From Methylothermaceae bacterium (lineage in GTDB: Bacteria; Pseudomonadota; Gammaproteobacteria; Methylococcales; Methylothermaceae), in NCBI GenBank assembly GCA_026982635.1, contig JALSGR010000306.1:1-38016 (forward strand): DNA of 38,016 nucleotides, in the 5' to 3' direction. Positions 1 through 6,376 of this stretch are shown one piece after another. Under the pieces are notes generated by a model. That model was not told where the DNA came from and searched no databases. It saw only the letters and a list, made by a program, of their open reading frames with translations. Within the stretch, counting starts at the first letter, position 1, and every line of letters starts with the position of its first letter. A program made the translations under genes and the position numbers.

Positions 1-2
1 CC

Positions 3-161
3 GAGCTGATGCGTTGGTTCGTCAATCCGGTGTTCGTGTTCGAGCTGGAGCTGACGCCGCAGCGCCGACTGGCCCGCGCCGACGTCGGCCAGGTGATGGC
101 GGCGCTGCGCGAACAGGGTTGGTACCTTCAGCCCCCACCACCGCCGGAGCCTCTTGGCTGA
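3..161 (+). CDS. C-terminal end of an unrecognised protein (partial)
   Basis: An open frame enters from the left edge and ends at TGA 159-161, directly before the GTG start of rsmE, which suggests co-transcription. About 52 residues are visible: a mixed hydrophobic/charged stretch ([18 protein letters not shown]) followed by a proline-rich tail ([10 protein letters not shown]). I do not recognise the family and no catalytic motif is visible. A competing frame starting at 14 runs across the rsmE start and is low-complexity R/A/P, typical of a shadow frame in high-GC DNA. Confidence 0.5.
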   Translation, partial: ELMRWFVNPVFVFELELTPQRRLARADVGQVMAALREQGWYLQPPPPPEPLG

Positions 162-887
162 GTGCGCCGCTCCCGCCTGTACCTGCCCGCCTCGCTGCAG
201 AGCGGTCGTGAGGTGACCGTCGAGGGTGAGCGCGCCCACTATCTGCGCAGCGTGCTGCGGTTGCGTGCCGGCGCGGCGTTGACGGTGTTCGACGGCGAAG
301 GCGGCGAGTTCGAGGCCGAGGTGCTTTCCGTCGAGCGCCACCGGGTCCGTCTCCGGCTCGGTGCCTGGCGCGACGTGGACCGGGAATCGCCCTTGCGCGT
401 CCATCTGGGGCTGGCCGTCGCCAAGGGGGAGCGGATGGACTGGGCGGTGCAGAAGGCGGTGGAACTGGGGGTGGCCTGCATCACGCCGCTGCTGACCGAG
501 CGCGGCAACGTCGTGCTCGAAGGCGAACGCGCCGAGCGCCGCCGCCGCCACTGGCAGGCCGTCGCCATCGCCGCCTGCGAGCAATGCGGCCGCAACCGGG
601 TACCGGCGGTCGCCACGCCGCAGCCGCTGCCGGCCTGGCTGCCGGGCCGCCGTGGTCTGGTCCTCGATCCTTCGGGTGCTGCGCTGGGCGCGTTGCCGGA
701 ACCGGCGGGGGAGTTGGCGCTGCTGGTCGGTCCCGAGGGGGGGTTGACCGACGCCGAGCTGCGTCTGGCCGAGGCCGAAGGACTGGCACCCACGGCCCTC
801 GGCCCGCGGATTCTACGGGTGGAGACCGCGGCGGTGGCGGCCCTGACGGCGGTGCAATGCCGCTGGGGGGATCTGGCGAGCCGGTAA
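162..887 (+). CDS. rsmE: 16S rRNA (uracil1498-N3)-methyltransferase RsmE
   Basis: This is a 241-residue protein of the family's usual length. It methylates N3 of U1498 in 16S rRNA in the 30S subunit, using S-adenosylmethionine. The N-terminal part (residues 1-70, with RLYLPASL and AHYLRSVLRLRAG) fits the PUA-like RNA-binding domain. The C-terminal SPOUT knot carries LVGPEGGLTDAE (188-199) and LGPRILRVETAAVAAL (213-228), the SAM-binding loops of this family. The start is GTG at 162, immediately after the upstream stop, so translation is probably coupled. The next gene is about 85 nt downstream and has its own predicted promoter. Confidence 0.95.
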   Translation: MRRSRLYLPASLQSGREVTVEGERAHYLRSVLRLRAGAALTVFDGEGGEFEAEVLSVERHRVRLRLGAWRDVDRESPLRVHLGLAVAKGERMDWAVQKAVELGVACITPLLTERGNVVLEGERAERRRRHWQAVAIAACEQCGRNRVPAVATPQPLPAWLPGRRGLVLDPSGAALGALPEPAGELALLVGPEGGLTDAELRLAEAEGLAPTALGPRILRVETAAVAALTAVQCRWGDLASR

Positions 888-892
888 CCCCC

Positions 893-937
893 TTGTCATC
901 GGCCGCTCACGCGTTTGTAACGCCGGTGTCGGAGAAT
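893..937 (+). promoter_or_regulatory. Candidate Pho box and -10 upstream of the phosphoesterase gene
   Basis: Three 7-mers sit at exact 11-bp phase: TTGTCAT (893-899), CGCTCAC (904-910) and TTGTAAC (915-921). A weaker fourth, GTGTCGG, lies at 926-932. The PhoB consensus half-site is CTGTCAT repeated every 11 bp; the first copy matches 6/7, the others about 4/7. GAGAAT (932-937) begins exactly 10 nt after the third copy, the spacing expected for a PhoB-activated -10. It is weak taken alone; the better-phased sites at 3345-3430 raise its plausibility. Confidence 0.35.
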
Positions 938-971
938 GGCCTCTCCGATCCGCTTTAGGAGGGCGCGTCTC

Positions 972-1769
972 ATGCTGGAATATCGCACCGTCTGCCTTTC
1001 CGATCTCCATCTGGGTACCCGCAGCTGCAAGGCCGACTATCTGCTGGATTTCCTCCGTCACGTCCATTGCCGGAAGCTGTATCTGGTGGGCGACGTTCTC
1101 GACCTGTGGCGGCTGCGCAAGGGGGGGTGGTTCTGGCCCGCCTCGCACGATGCCGTGGTTCGGCGGATTTTCGCCCTGGCCCGGCAAGGGACGGAAGTGA
1201 TCTACATCCCCGGCAATCACGACGGGACGATGCGCGATTACGAGGGGACGGGGATCGAAGGCGTGCGTCTGCGTGGTCGTTGCTGTCACCGAAGCCTTGA
1301 CGGCCGCCGTCTGCTGGTGCTGCACGGTGACGAGTTCGATACCGTCATCAACGGCGGAGGCGCGTTGCGTTTCCTTGGCTGTCTCACCTACGACAGTCTG
1401 GTGGAGATCAACCGTTGGGTGAACCTGTACCGGGTTCGCCGCGGCTTGCCTTACTGGTCCTTCTCCGGATTTCTCAAGTCCCGGATCGAGAACGCGCGCC
1501 GTTACATCGCCAACTTCGAAGAAACCTTGATGAGGAACGCCCGCCGTCACGGTTTCGACGGTGTGATCTGCGGCCACATCCACCACCCGGCGCTGCGCCA
1601 GGTGGACGGGGTGTTCTACGCCAACTGCGGCGACTGGGTGGAAAACTGTACGGCCCTGGTCGAGGATACCGCGGGTCGGTGGCGTCTCATCCGCTGGGCG
1701 ACCGAGAGCGCCTACCTGCTCGATCTCGAGCGGGAAGAAAATGCGGGAGCGGCGTTGCTGACGGATTAG
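972..1769 (+). CDS. Calcineurin-like phosphoesterase, PlcP/LpxH-like
   Basis: This is a 265-residue dinuclear-metal phosphoesterase of the COG2908 type. Metal-site motifs are DLH (11-13), GD at 40-41, GNHD (81-84), HGD (118-120) and GHIHH (201-205). The start at 972 is chosen over 936 because AGGAGGG (957-963) lies 8 nt upstream. Proteins of this shape are usually named UDP-2,3-diacylglucosamine diphosphatase (LpxH, lipid A synthesis). The length and the blocks RRGLPYWS, FEETL, GVICGHIHH and NCGDWVE resemble, from memory, the PlcP group, which cleaves phospholipid head groups to give diacylglycerol during phosphate starvation. The neighbouring ornithine-lipid, PAP2 and glycosyltransferase genes and the upstream 11-bp repeats favour PlcP. 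The family is sure; the choice between PlcP and LpxH is inference. It ends with a 4-nt convergent overlap with olsA. Confidence 0.85.
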   Translation: MLEYRTVCLSDLHLGTRSCKADYLLDFLRHVHCRKLYLVGDVLDLWRLRKGGWFWPASHDAVVRRIFALARQGTEVIYIPGNHDGTMRDYEGTGIEGVRLRGRCCHRSLDGRRLLVLHGDEFDTVINGGGALRFLGCLTYDSLVEINRWVNLYRVRRGLPYWSFSGFLKSRIENARRYIANFEETLMRNARRHGFDGVICGHIHHPALRQVDGVFYANCGDWVENCTALVEDTAGRWRLIRWATESAYLLDLEREENAGAALLTD

Positions 1770-2524
1770 CCGGCCCGTCGTGCCGGTGCCACCGATACCG
1801 TGGCGATGGTGTTCCTGGCCCGGCGGGCAAGCGATCGGCGACAGCGGTCCTGGATCGGCGGGTGCCAGTGGCAGCGGACGTCCACCTCGGATAGGCACAG
1901 CAGGCGCCACAGGGAAGCGGCGAAGGTGTCGTCGCCGACGAACGGCGCGGCGGCTGCTGCAGCGCCGAGATAATTCAAGCTGACCGGCTGGACCGGGACG
2001 CCGGCGTCGATCGCCGCCTGCAGGAGCGAGGAGGCGAACGGCAGGACCCGGTCGCCCCGGCTGGTCGTCCCTTCGGGAAAGAGCGCCACCCGCTCGCCCC
2101 GTCGGAGCCGTCCACCGACCGCCGCCCGGATTCGGTGCATCGACCTCAGGCTGCCCCGCCGGATGAATAAAGTGCCGCTGCGGCGGGCCAGGGTTCCGAT
2201 CAGCGGCCAGCGGGCGACTTCTTCCTTGGCCACGAACGTCAGCGGCGCTTGACAGCCCAGGACCACGATGTCGAGCCAGCCGATATGGTTGGCGACGACG
2301 AGGAGCGGGCCTGTGGCGGGCCGGCCCATTGCCTCCAGGCGCAGGCGCAACAGGCGGGCCAGCCCCCGGAACCAGCGCAAGCGGACGGCGTCACAGCGGT
2401 GGGCGTCGAGACGGGTGAGCCAGGGAAAGACGGCGATCAGAATCACGACGCCCCAGATCAACCACGCCAGGACGACGGCGGCCCGTCCCAAGGCCCGCCA
2501 CGTCGTTGCGCTGGCGTCAGGCAT
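1766..2524 (-). CDS. olsA: Lyso-ornithine lipid O-acyltransferase (PlsC family)
   Basis: This 252-residue membrane acyltransferase has an N-terminal hydrophobic helix (about 15-35), the catalytic NHxxxxD motif as NHIGWLD (79-85), FIRRGS (120-125) and FPEGTTS (149-155). These are the hallmarks of the PlsC/LpxL-type glycerolipid acyltransferase family. By sequence alone it could be a 1-acyl-glycerol-3-phosphate acyltransferase. It directly follows an OlsB-type gene with an 8-nt overlap, the known olsB-olsA arrangement, so it most likely adds the second, ester-linked acyl chain to lyso-ornithine lipid. A second PlsC homologue beside glyS (5642-6376) is the better candidate for the housekeeping enzyme. 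Confidence 0.8.
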   Translation of the reverse strand: MPDASATTWRALGRAAVVLAWLIWGVVILIAVFPWLTRLDAHRCDAVRLRWFRGLARLLRLRLEAMGRPATGPLLVVANHIGWLDIVVLGCQAPLTFVAKEEVARWPLIGTLARRSGTLFIRRGSLRSMHRIRAAVGGRLRRGERVALFPEGTTSRGDRVLPFASSLLQAAIDAGVPVQPVSLNYLGAAAAAAPFVGDDTFAASLWRLLCLSEVDVRCHWHPPIQDRCRRSLARRARNTIATVSVAPARRAG

Positions 2525-3296
2525 GACCGTGGATTTCCGCAGGCCGCCGGATGAAACGACGGGAATAGCGGGCCTTGAGGCGGGTCAACGGCAGGAGGAT
2601 GAACACGTCCATGCAGTCGAAGGCTTCGTCCCAATACGGCTCGCCGCAGACCCAGGCGCCCAGCCGGAGATAGGTCTGCAGCAGCGGCGGCAGGCCGCAG
2701 TCGTCGCGCTGACAGCGTAGATGATCGGGCACCGGCCGCAGCGATCGCACGTTCAGCCACAGGGGGCCCCGCTGTGCCGGGGTGAGGCGGCGTTGGAACG
2801 CCTCGACGGCGAATCCCGACGGCCCTGGGGGGATGCTGGCGCAACCCATCAGATAATCGAAACCGCGTTCGATGGCGTAACGCGCCAGACCGGACCACAA
2901 AGTCGTCAGGACGATGCCGCCGCGGCAGGCGGGATCGATGCAAGTGCGCCCCACCTCGAGGAATCGCCCCGGCAGGGTGAAGATCGCGTCGATGTCGAAT
3001 TCCGTTTGGGAATAGAATCCTTCGCCGCGTTCGGCGGCCTGGTCGCTGAGCAGGCGGGTGGTGGCGACGATGCGGCCGTCCTGGCGGTCCTGGACCACGA
3101 GATGATCGCAGTATGGATCGAAACGATCCTGTTCGATGCCGTCGCCGGGCAGACGGGCGCCGAGTTCTTCGACGAAGACGCGGTATCGCAGTCGATAGGC
3201 GGCCGCCACCGTGGCGGGATCGAGGGCGACGAGCGTCTGATAACGGCCGGAAATCTCGGAACGTTGCCACCGGCCGGTGGGAATATCTTGTCGCAT
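2517..3296 (-). CDS. olsB: L-ornithine Nalpha-acyltransferase (OlsB-like, GNAT fold)
   Basis: A 259-residue protein resembling the hemolysin-like GNAT acyltransferases (COG3176) to which OlsB belongs. OlsB moves a 3-hydroxyacyl group from acyl-ACP to the alpha-amine of ornithine, the first step of phosphorus-free ornithine lipid. Visible blocks are YRLRYRVFVEELG near the N-terminus, FDPYCDHLVV, the central strand FLEVGRTCIDPACRGG and YLMGCASI. ATG 3296 is chosen because GGAG (3306-3303) is spaced 6 nt from it; in-frame ATG 3308 and TTG 3329 lie upstream. The gene overlaps olsA by 8 nt and diverges from the PAP2-glycosyltransferase pair across a region of phased repeats. Some autoinducer-synthase-like proteins share the fold, but OlsA next door settles the call. 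Confidence 0.83.
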   Translation of the reverse strand: MRQDIPTGRWQRSEISGRYQTLVALDPATVAAAYRLRYRVFVEELGARLPGDGIEQDRFDPYCDHLVVQDRQDGRIVATTRLLSDQAAERGEGFYSQTEFDIDAIFTLPGRFLEVGRTCIDPACRGGIVLTTLWSGLARYAIERGFDYLMGCASIPPGPSGFAVEAFQRRLTPAQRGPLWLNVRSLRPVPDHLRCQRDDCGLPPLLQTYLRLGAWVCGEPYWDEAFDCMDVFILLPLTRLKARYSRRFIRRPAEIHGHA

Positions 3297-3328
3297 GGTC
3301 GGCTCCATGTTCGTGAAACGCGGCGTCA

Positions 3329-3384
3329 ACCCTAAGACGGCGATATGACAATGTGACGATGAGTTTGTGACGGTTCGATGGCAG
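3329..3384 (-). promoter_or_regulatory. Candidate Pho boxes and -10 for olsBA
   Basis: On the minus strand, 7-mers lie at exact 11-bp steps: CTGCCAT (3384-3378), CCGTCAC (3373-3367), TCATCGT (3362-3356, poor) and TTGTCAT (3351-3345). Three of the four match the CTGTCAT half-site at 5-6 of 7 positions. Ten nt after the last copy is TAGGGT (3334-3329), a weak -10. This is the architecture of a PhoB-activated promoter, in which the box replaces the -35. The exact phase was worked out by hand from the coordinates. Confidence 0.5.
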
Positions 3385-3390
3385 CATCAC

Positions 3391-3446
3391 CGGTCATCGA
3401 GCGGTAACCGAACGGTGATCGATTTGTCATTTGCGGCGGCTAGTTT
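3391..3446 (+). promoter_or_regulatory. Candidate tandem Pho box and -10 for the PAP2-glycosyltransferase operon
   Basis: Four 7-mers repeat every 11 bp: CGGTCAT (3391-3397), CGGTAAC (3402-3408), CGGTGAT (3413-3419) and TTGTCAT (3424-3430). They are alike in the GT.A core and resemble the PhoB half-site CTGTCAT. Exactly 10 nt follow before TAGTTT (3441-3446), a weak -10, which is the spacing of PhoB-dependent promoters. The start codon is about 40 nt further on. The divergent olsB promoter lies immediately to the left, so up to eight half-sites occupy 3345-3430. Confidence 0.55.
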
Positions 3447-3484
3447 GGGAAAGGTCCGTTTCATCGTTGACGAGGGGATTTCCC

Positions 3485-4012
3485 ATGCGTGTTCTCCAGT
3501 CGCTGCAGCATTACGACGAGATCCTGTTTCTCTGGCTTCTCCAACGGCGTTGCCATCGATGGCTGGTCGCCGCCAGCCGGTGGGTGTCGCGCACCGGCGA
3601 CGGTTACTGGTACGCTCTCCTCGGGGCCGGGTTGGGGTGGTTCGACGGGGACCGCGGGGCGGCGTTCCTAGGCGCCGGTCTGGTCGCTTTTCTCATCGAG
3701 CGGCCGACGTATTTTCTGCTCAAGAACGGTTTTCGGCGGGGACGTCCCCAGACCCGTCTGGCCGGGTTTCGCAGCTACGTGGTGCCGGCCGACGAGTTCA
3801 GCTTCCCTTCCGGTCATACTTCGGCGGCCTTCGTCACTGCGGTGTTGCTTTCCTGGTTCTATCCGGCGCTTTCCCTGCCGGTCTTTCTCTGGGCGGCGGC
3901 GGTCGGCCTGTCGCGGGTCTTGCTCGGGGTCCATTATCCCGCCGACGTTCTGGCCGGCGCGGTGATGGGGACGCTGTGCGCCTGGGCCGGGTTGATCTGG
4001 TCGGGCGGATGA
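3485..4012 (+). CDS. PAP2-family membrane phosphatase
   Basis: A 175-residue polytopic membrane protein with the complete PAP2 signature: K80 with RP at 87-88 (KxxxxxxRP), PSGH (108-111) and SRx5Hx3D spanning S143, H150 and D154. Such enzymes remove phosphate from lipid phosphates or diphosphates at the outer face of the inner membrane (phosphatidate, undecaprenyl diphosphate). ATG 3485 is chosen because GAGGGGA (3472-3478) sits 6 nt upstream; the frame is open further upstream without an SD. The stop overlaps the next start (ATGA), so the protein is translationally coupled to the glycosyltransferase. Coupling to that gene and facing olsBA suggests it makes diacylglycerol from phosphatidate, but recycling of undecaprenyl diphosphate is not excluded. 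Confidence 0.9.
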   Translation: MRVLQSLQHYDEILFLWLLQRRCHRWLVAASRWVSRTGDGYWYALLGAGLGWFDGDRGAAFLGAGLVAFLIERPTYFLLKNGFRRGRPQTRLAGFRSYVVPADEFSFPSGHTSAAFVTAVLLSWFYPALSLPVFLWAAAVGLSRVLLGVHYPADVLAGAVMGTLCAWAGLIWSGG

Positions 4013-5049
4013 GGATCCTCTACGGCGTCCAGGGGACCGGCAACGGCCATTTGACTCGGGCTCGGGTCATGGCCCCGGCGCTCGCGGCGGCCGGCATCGA
4101 AGTCCAGTTCCTGTTCAGCGGCCGCCCGCGGGAACAATTCTTCGACATGGCCCTCTTCGGCGACTGGTGGTGGCGTCGCGGCTTGACCTTCGTTTCCCGG
4201 GGCGGGCGCGTCGATTACTGGCGAACCCTGGCGAAGGCCGGCGACCTTCCCGCCTTCGTCCGTGACGTGCGCCGCCTGGATCTGACCGGCTTCGATCTGG
4301 TGCTCAGCGATTTCGAGCCGGTATCGGCCTGGGCCGCCCGCCTTCAGGGGGTGCCGGTGATCGGCATCGGCCATCAGCAGGCGTTTCGCCACGCCGTTCC
4401 CAAATGCCGTGGTGGCTGGCACGCGCGTCTGTTGATGCGCTGGTACGCCCCGGCTCCCGTCGGCCTCGGGTTGCACTGGCATCATTTCGATCAGCCGATT
4501 CTGCCGCCGCTGGTGTCGCCCTTGCCGGAGGCGGCGGCCGATCCCCGGAAGGTGCTGGTCTACCTGCCGTTCGAGTCGTTGGCGAGTATCCGGGCGTTGT
4601 TGCGGCCTTTTTCCGCATGGCGCTTTCACGTCTATCACGGTCAGGTGCTTCGACGCGCTTCCGAAGGCCATCTTCACTTGCGACCGTTTTCTCGGGATGG
4701 TTTTCAGCGGGATCTGGCCGCCTGCGGCGGTGTGATCTGCAACAGCGGCTTCGAGCTCATTTCCGAGGCGCTGGCGGGGGGTAAGAAGATTCTCACCAAG
4801 CCCCTGGGGGGGCAGTGGGAACAATGCAGTAACGCCCGGGCGCTGGAAGCGTTGGGGTGGGGGACGGTGATGCCTTGCCTCGATTCGGCGGCGGTGGCCC
4901 GGTGGCTGGAAAGCGGCGTGGCGGTGCAGGTGCGTTATCCGGACGTAGCCGGCGCTATCGTTGCCTGGTTGCGGGAGGGGGCGGGAAGGATCGATCCCGG
5001 CTGGGCCGCTTCCGTCTGGGAGGGCTGCGAGGTCCGTCAGGTGGCCTGA
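4009..5049 (+). CDS. MurG-like glycosyltransferase of the MJ1255/VC2487 family
   Basis: A 346-residue two-domain GT-B glycosyltransferase. The N-terminus MRILYGVQGTGNGHLTRA is characteristic of the MJ1255/VC2487 group related to MurG and to family GT28, which also holds diacylglycerol glycosyltransferases. The C-terminal domain has the donor-site region ICNSGFELISEALAGGKKIL (about 240-260) and then GGQWEQ. ATG 4009 overlaps the PAP2 stop by 4 nt. The true acceptor is unknown. Because it is coupled to a lipid phosphatase and adjacent to ornithine-lipid genes, a glycolipid made from diacylglycerol is a reasonable inference. It ends 13 nt inside the convergent gene 5037-5645. Confidence 0.8.
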   Translation: MRILYGVQGTGNGHLTRARVMAPALAAAGIEVQFLFSGRPREQFFDMALFGDWWWRRGLTFVSRGGRVDYWRTLAKAGDLPAFVRDVRRLDLTGFDLVLSDFEPVSAWAARLQGVPVIGIGHQQAFRHAVPKCRGGWHARLLMRWYAPAPVGLGLHWHHFDQPILPPLVSPLPEAAADPRKVLVYLPFESLASIRALLRPFSAWRFHVYHGQVLRRASEGHLHLRPFSRDGFQRDLAACGGVICNSGFELISEALAGGKKILTKPLGGQWEQCSNARALEALGWGTVMPCLDSAAVARWLESGVAVQVRYPDVAGAIVAWLREGAGRIDPGWAASVWEGCEVRQVA

Positions 5050-5645
5050 TAACGGTCGTAGGTGGCGGCGGTGGCGGCGTTGTTGGCCCGCACCCGGCGT
5101 TCGATCTCCTCGGCGCTGACGGGGCCGGCGGCGTCCAGTTCACCGATCAGATCGCGGCGGATGGCGATGGTCAGTTCCGCCAGCGCGTCATGGAGGTCGT
5201 CTCGTTCGCGGTGGTCGAGGCGGCGGTCGCCGATGCTGGCCGAGAAGATTCGCAGCAGGTTCTGGAAGCGCCGCAGCACTTCCGGGCTGGCGGAGATGGC
5301 CAGCTTGTGGGTGAGGAATTGGAGGCGGACGACGTCGTCCTCGGTGATCTGGGGTTGATGGAACAGCCCTTCCAGGTAATGGAGCAGATCCAGGTAGATG
5401 GTGGTCTTGAGGTCGAGGAACTTGACGTTCTGTTCCTTGGTCAGCTCCACTTCGGTCTGTTTGTTGAGCAGGATGGCGGTGATGAGCACGGTGGCCAGGG
5501 TGCCGAGGACCACCAGGACGATTTCCTGGGTGAAGGGCATCGGTTCGGCCACATGGTAGGCGGCGCGCAGAAAGAAATAACCGCCGACGAAGAGGACGGC
5601 GGTCAGCCCCATCTGGAGCAGGGTTTGCAGGCGGATCCGGGTCAT
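5037..5645 (-). CDS. Unknown two-TM membrane protein
   Basis: A 202-residue protein with two predicted transmembrane helices (about 8-28 and 42-62). A polar, helical cytoplasmic part rich in charged residues follows, with the block EQNVKFLDLKTTIYLDLLHYLE (roughly 70-91). I do not recognise the family; there are no Cys clusters or enzyme motifs. Its ATG (5645) overlaps the stop of the acyltransferase gene (5642) as ATGA, making it the last gene of glyQ-glyS-plsC. This placement suggests constitutive expression. Its end overlaps the convergent glycosyltransferase gene by 13 nt. Confidence 0.75.
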   Translation of the reverse strand: MTRIRLQTLLQMGLTAVLFVGGYFFLRAAYHVAEPMPFTQEIVLVVLGTLATVLITAILLNKQTEVELTKEQNVKFLDLKTTIYLDLLHYLEGLFHQPQITEDDVVRLQFLTHKLAISASPEVLRRFQNLLRIFSASIGDRRLDHRERDDLHDALAELTIAIRRDLIGELDAAGPVSAEEIERRVRANNAATAATYDRYQAT

Positions 5646-6376
5646 GAATGGCTGATGTCGGCCATTGTCGCCTCGATCCACGCCTCGGCGCGGCGGTTGA
5701 TCTCCTCGGCCGGCAGTTCGGCGCCGTCCAGGGGCGGGCCGATGACCAGGGTGATGGTGCCGGGATGTTTGAGGAAGCCGTTGCGGGGCCAGTGTTCGCC
5801 GGCGTTGTGGGCCACCGGTACCACCGGCGCTTTGGCGCGGGCGGCCAGCACCCCGCCGGAGCCGGCGTAGCGGCGCCGTTCCCCCGGGGCGACCCGGGTT
5901 CCCTCCGGAAAGATGATGATCCAATGACCTTCCTGCAGCCGGCGCAATCCCTGTTTCATCAACGCCACCATCGCTTTCTTGGGTTTGCTGCGGTCGATGG
6001 CGATGTGGCGGTAACGCCCCAGGCACCAGCCGAAGAAGGGAATCCTCAACAGTTCCTGCTTGAGGACGTAGACGGTGCGGGGAAAGATCAGGAACAGCAT
6101 CAGGGTTTCCCAGGCCGACTGGTGCTTGCTGAGGACGACGCCGTTGCGCGCCGGGATGTTTTCCCGCCCCTGGATGTCCCAGTCGATGCCGCAGATCCAG
6201 CGTAGGGCGGTGAGAATCGAGGCGGCCCACAGCCGCGCCAGCCGGTAGCGGTATTCGTACCGGGGCAGGGTCGAGGCCGCCAGCACGATGGGGGTCATCA
6301 CCACGGTGATGGTGGTCTGCACCAGGAGGAACAGCGCCGAGCGCAGGAAAAGCAGGGGGGTGAGGTCGCGTTTCAT
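5642..6376 (-). CDS. plsC: 1-acyl-sn-glycerol-3-phosphate acyltransferase (PlsC family)
   Basis: A 244-residue membrane-anchored acyltransferase. An N-terminal hydrophobic region (about 8-35) is followed by the catalytic HxxxxE as KHQSAWE, the LLRIPFFGW block, AIDRS, and the acceptor-site FPEGTR. This set is typical of enzymes that acylate lysophosphatidic acid to phosphatidic acid. Both ends overlap neighbours as ATGA (glyS upstream, the unknown two-TM gene downstream). In many Gammaproteobacteria glyS is followed by gmhB and then such an acyltransferase; gmhB is absent here. Confidence 0.88.
   Translation of the reverse strand: MKRDLTPLLFLRSALFLLVQTTITVVMTPIVLAASTLPRYEYRYRLARLWAASILTALRWICGIDWDIQGRENIPARNGVVLSKHQSAWETLMLFLIFPRTVYVLKQELLRIPFFGWCLGRYRHIAIDRSKPKKAMVALMKQGLRRLQEGHWIIIFPEGTRVAPGERRRYAGSGGVLAARAKAPVVPVAHNAGEHWPRNGFLKHPGTITLVIGPPLDGAELPAEEINRRAEAWIEATMADISHS

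Noticed and set aside
3386-3419. Inverted repeat ATCACCG / CGGTGAT
   Set aside because: The arms are 20 nt apart and are explained by overlap with the 11-bp direct repeats, which fit a known regulator type better.
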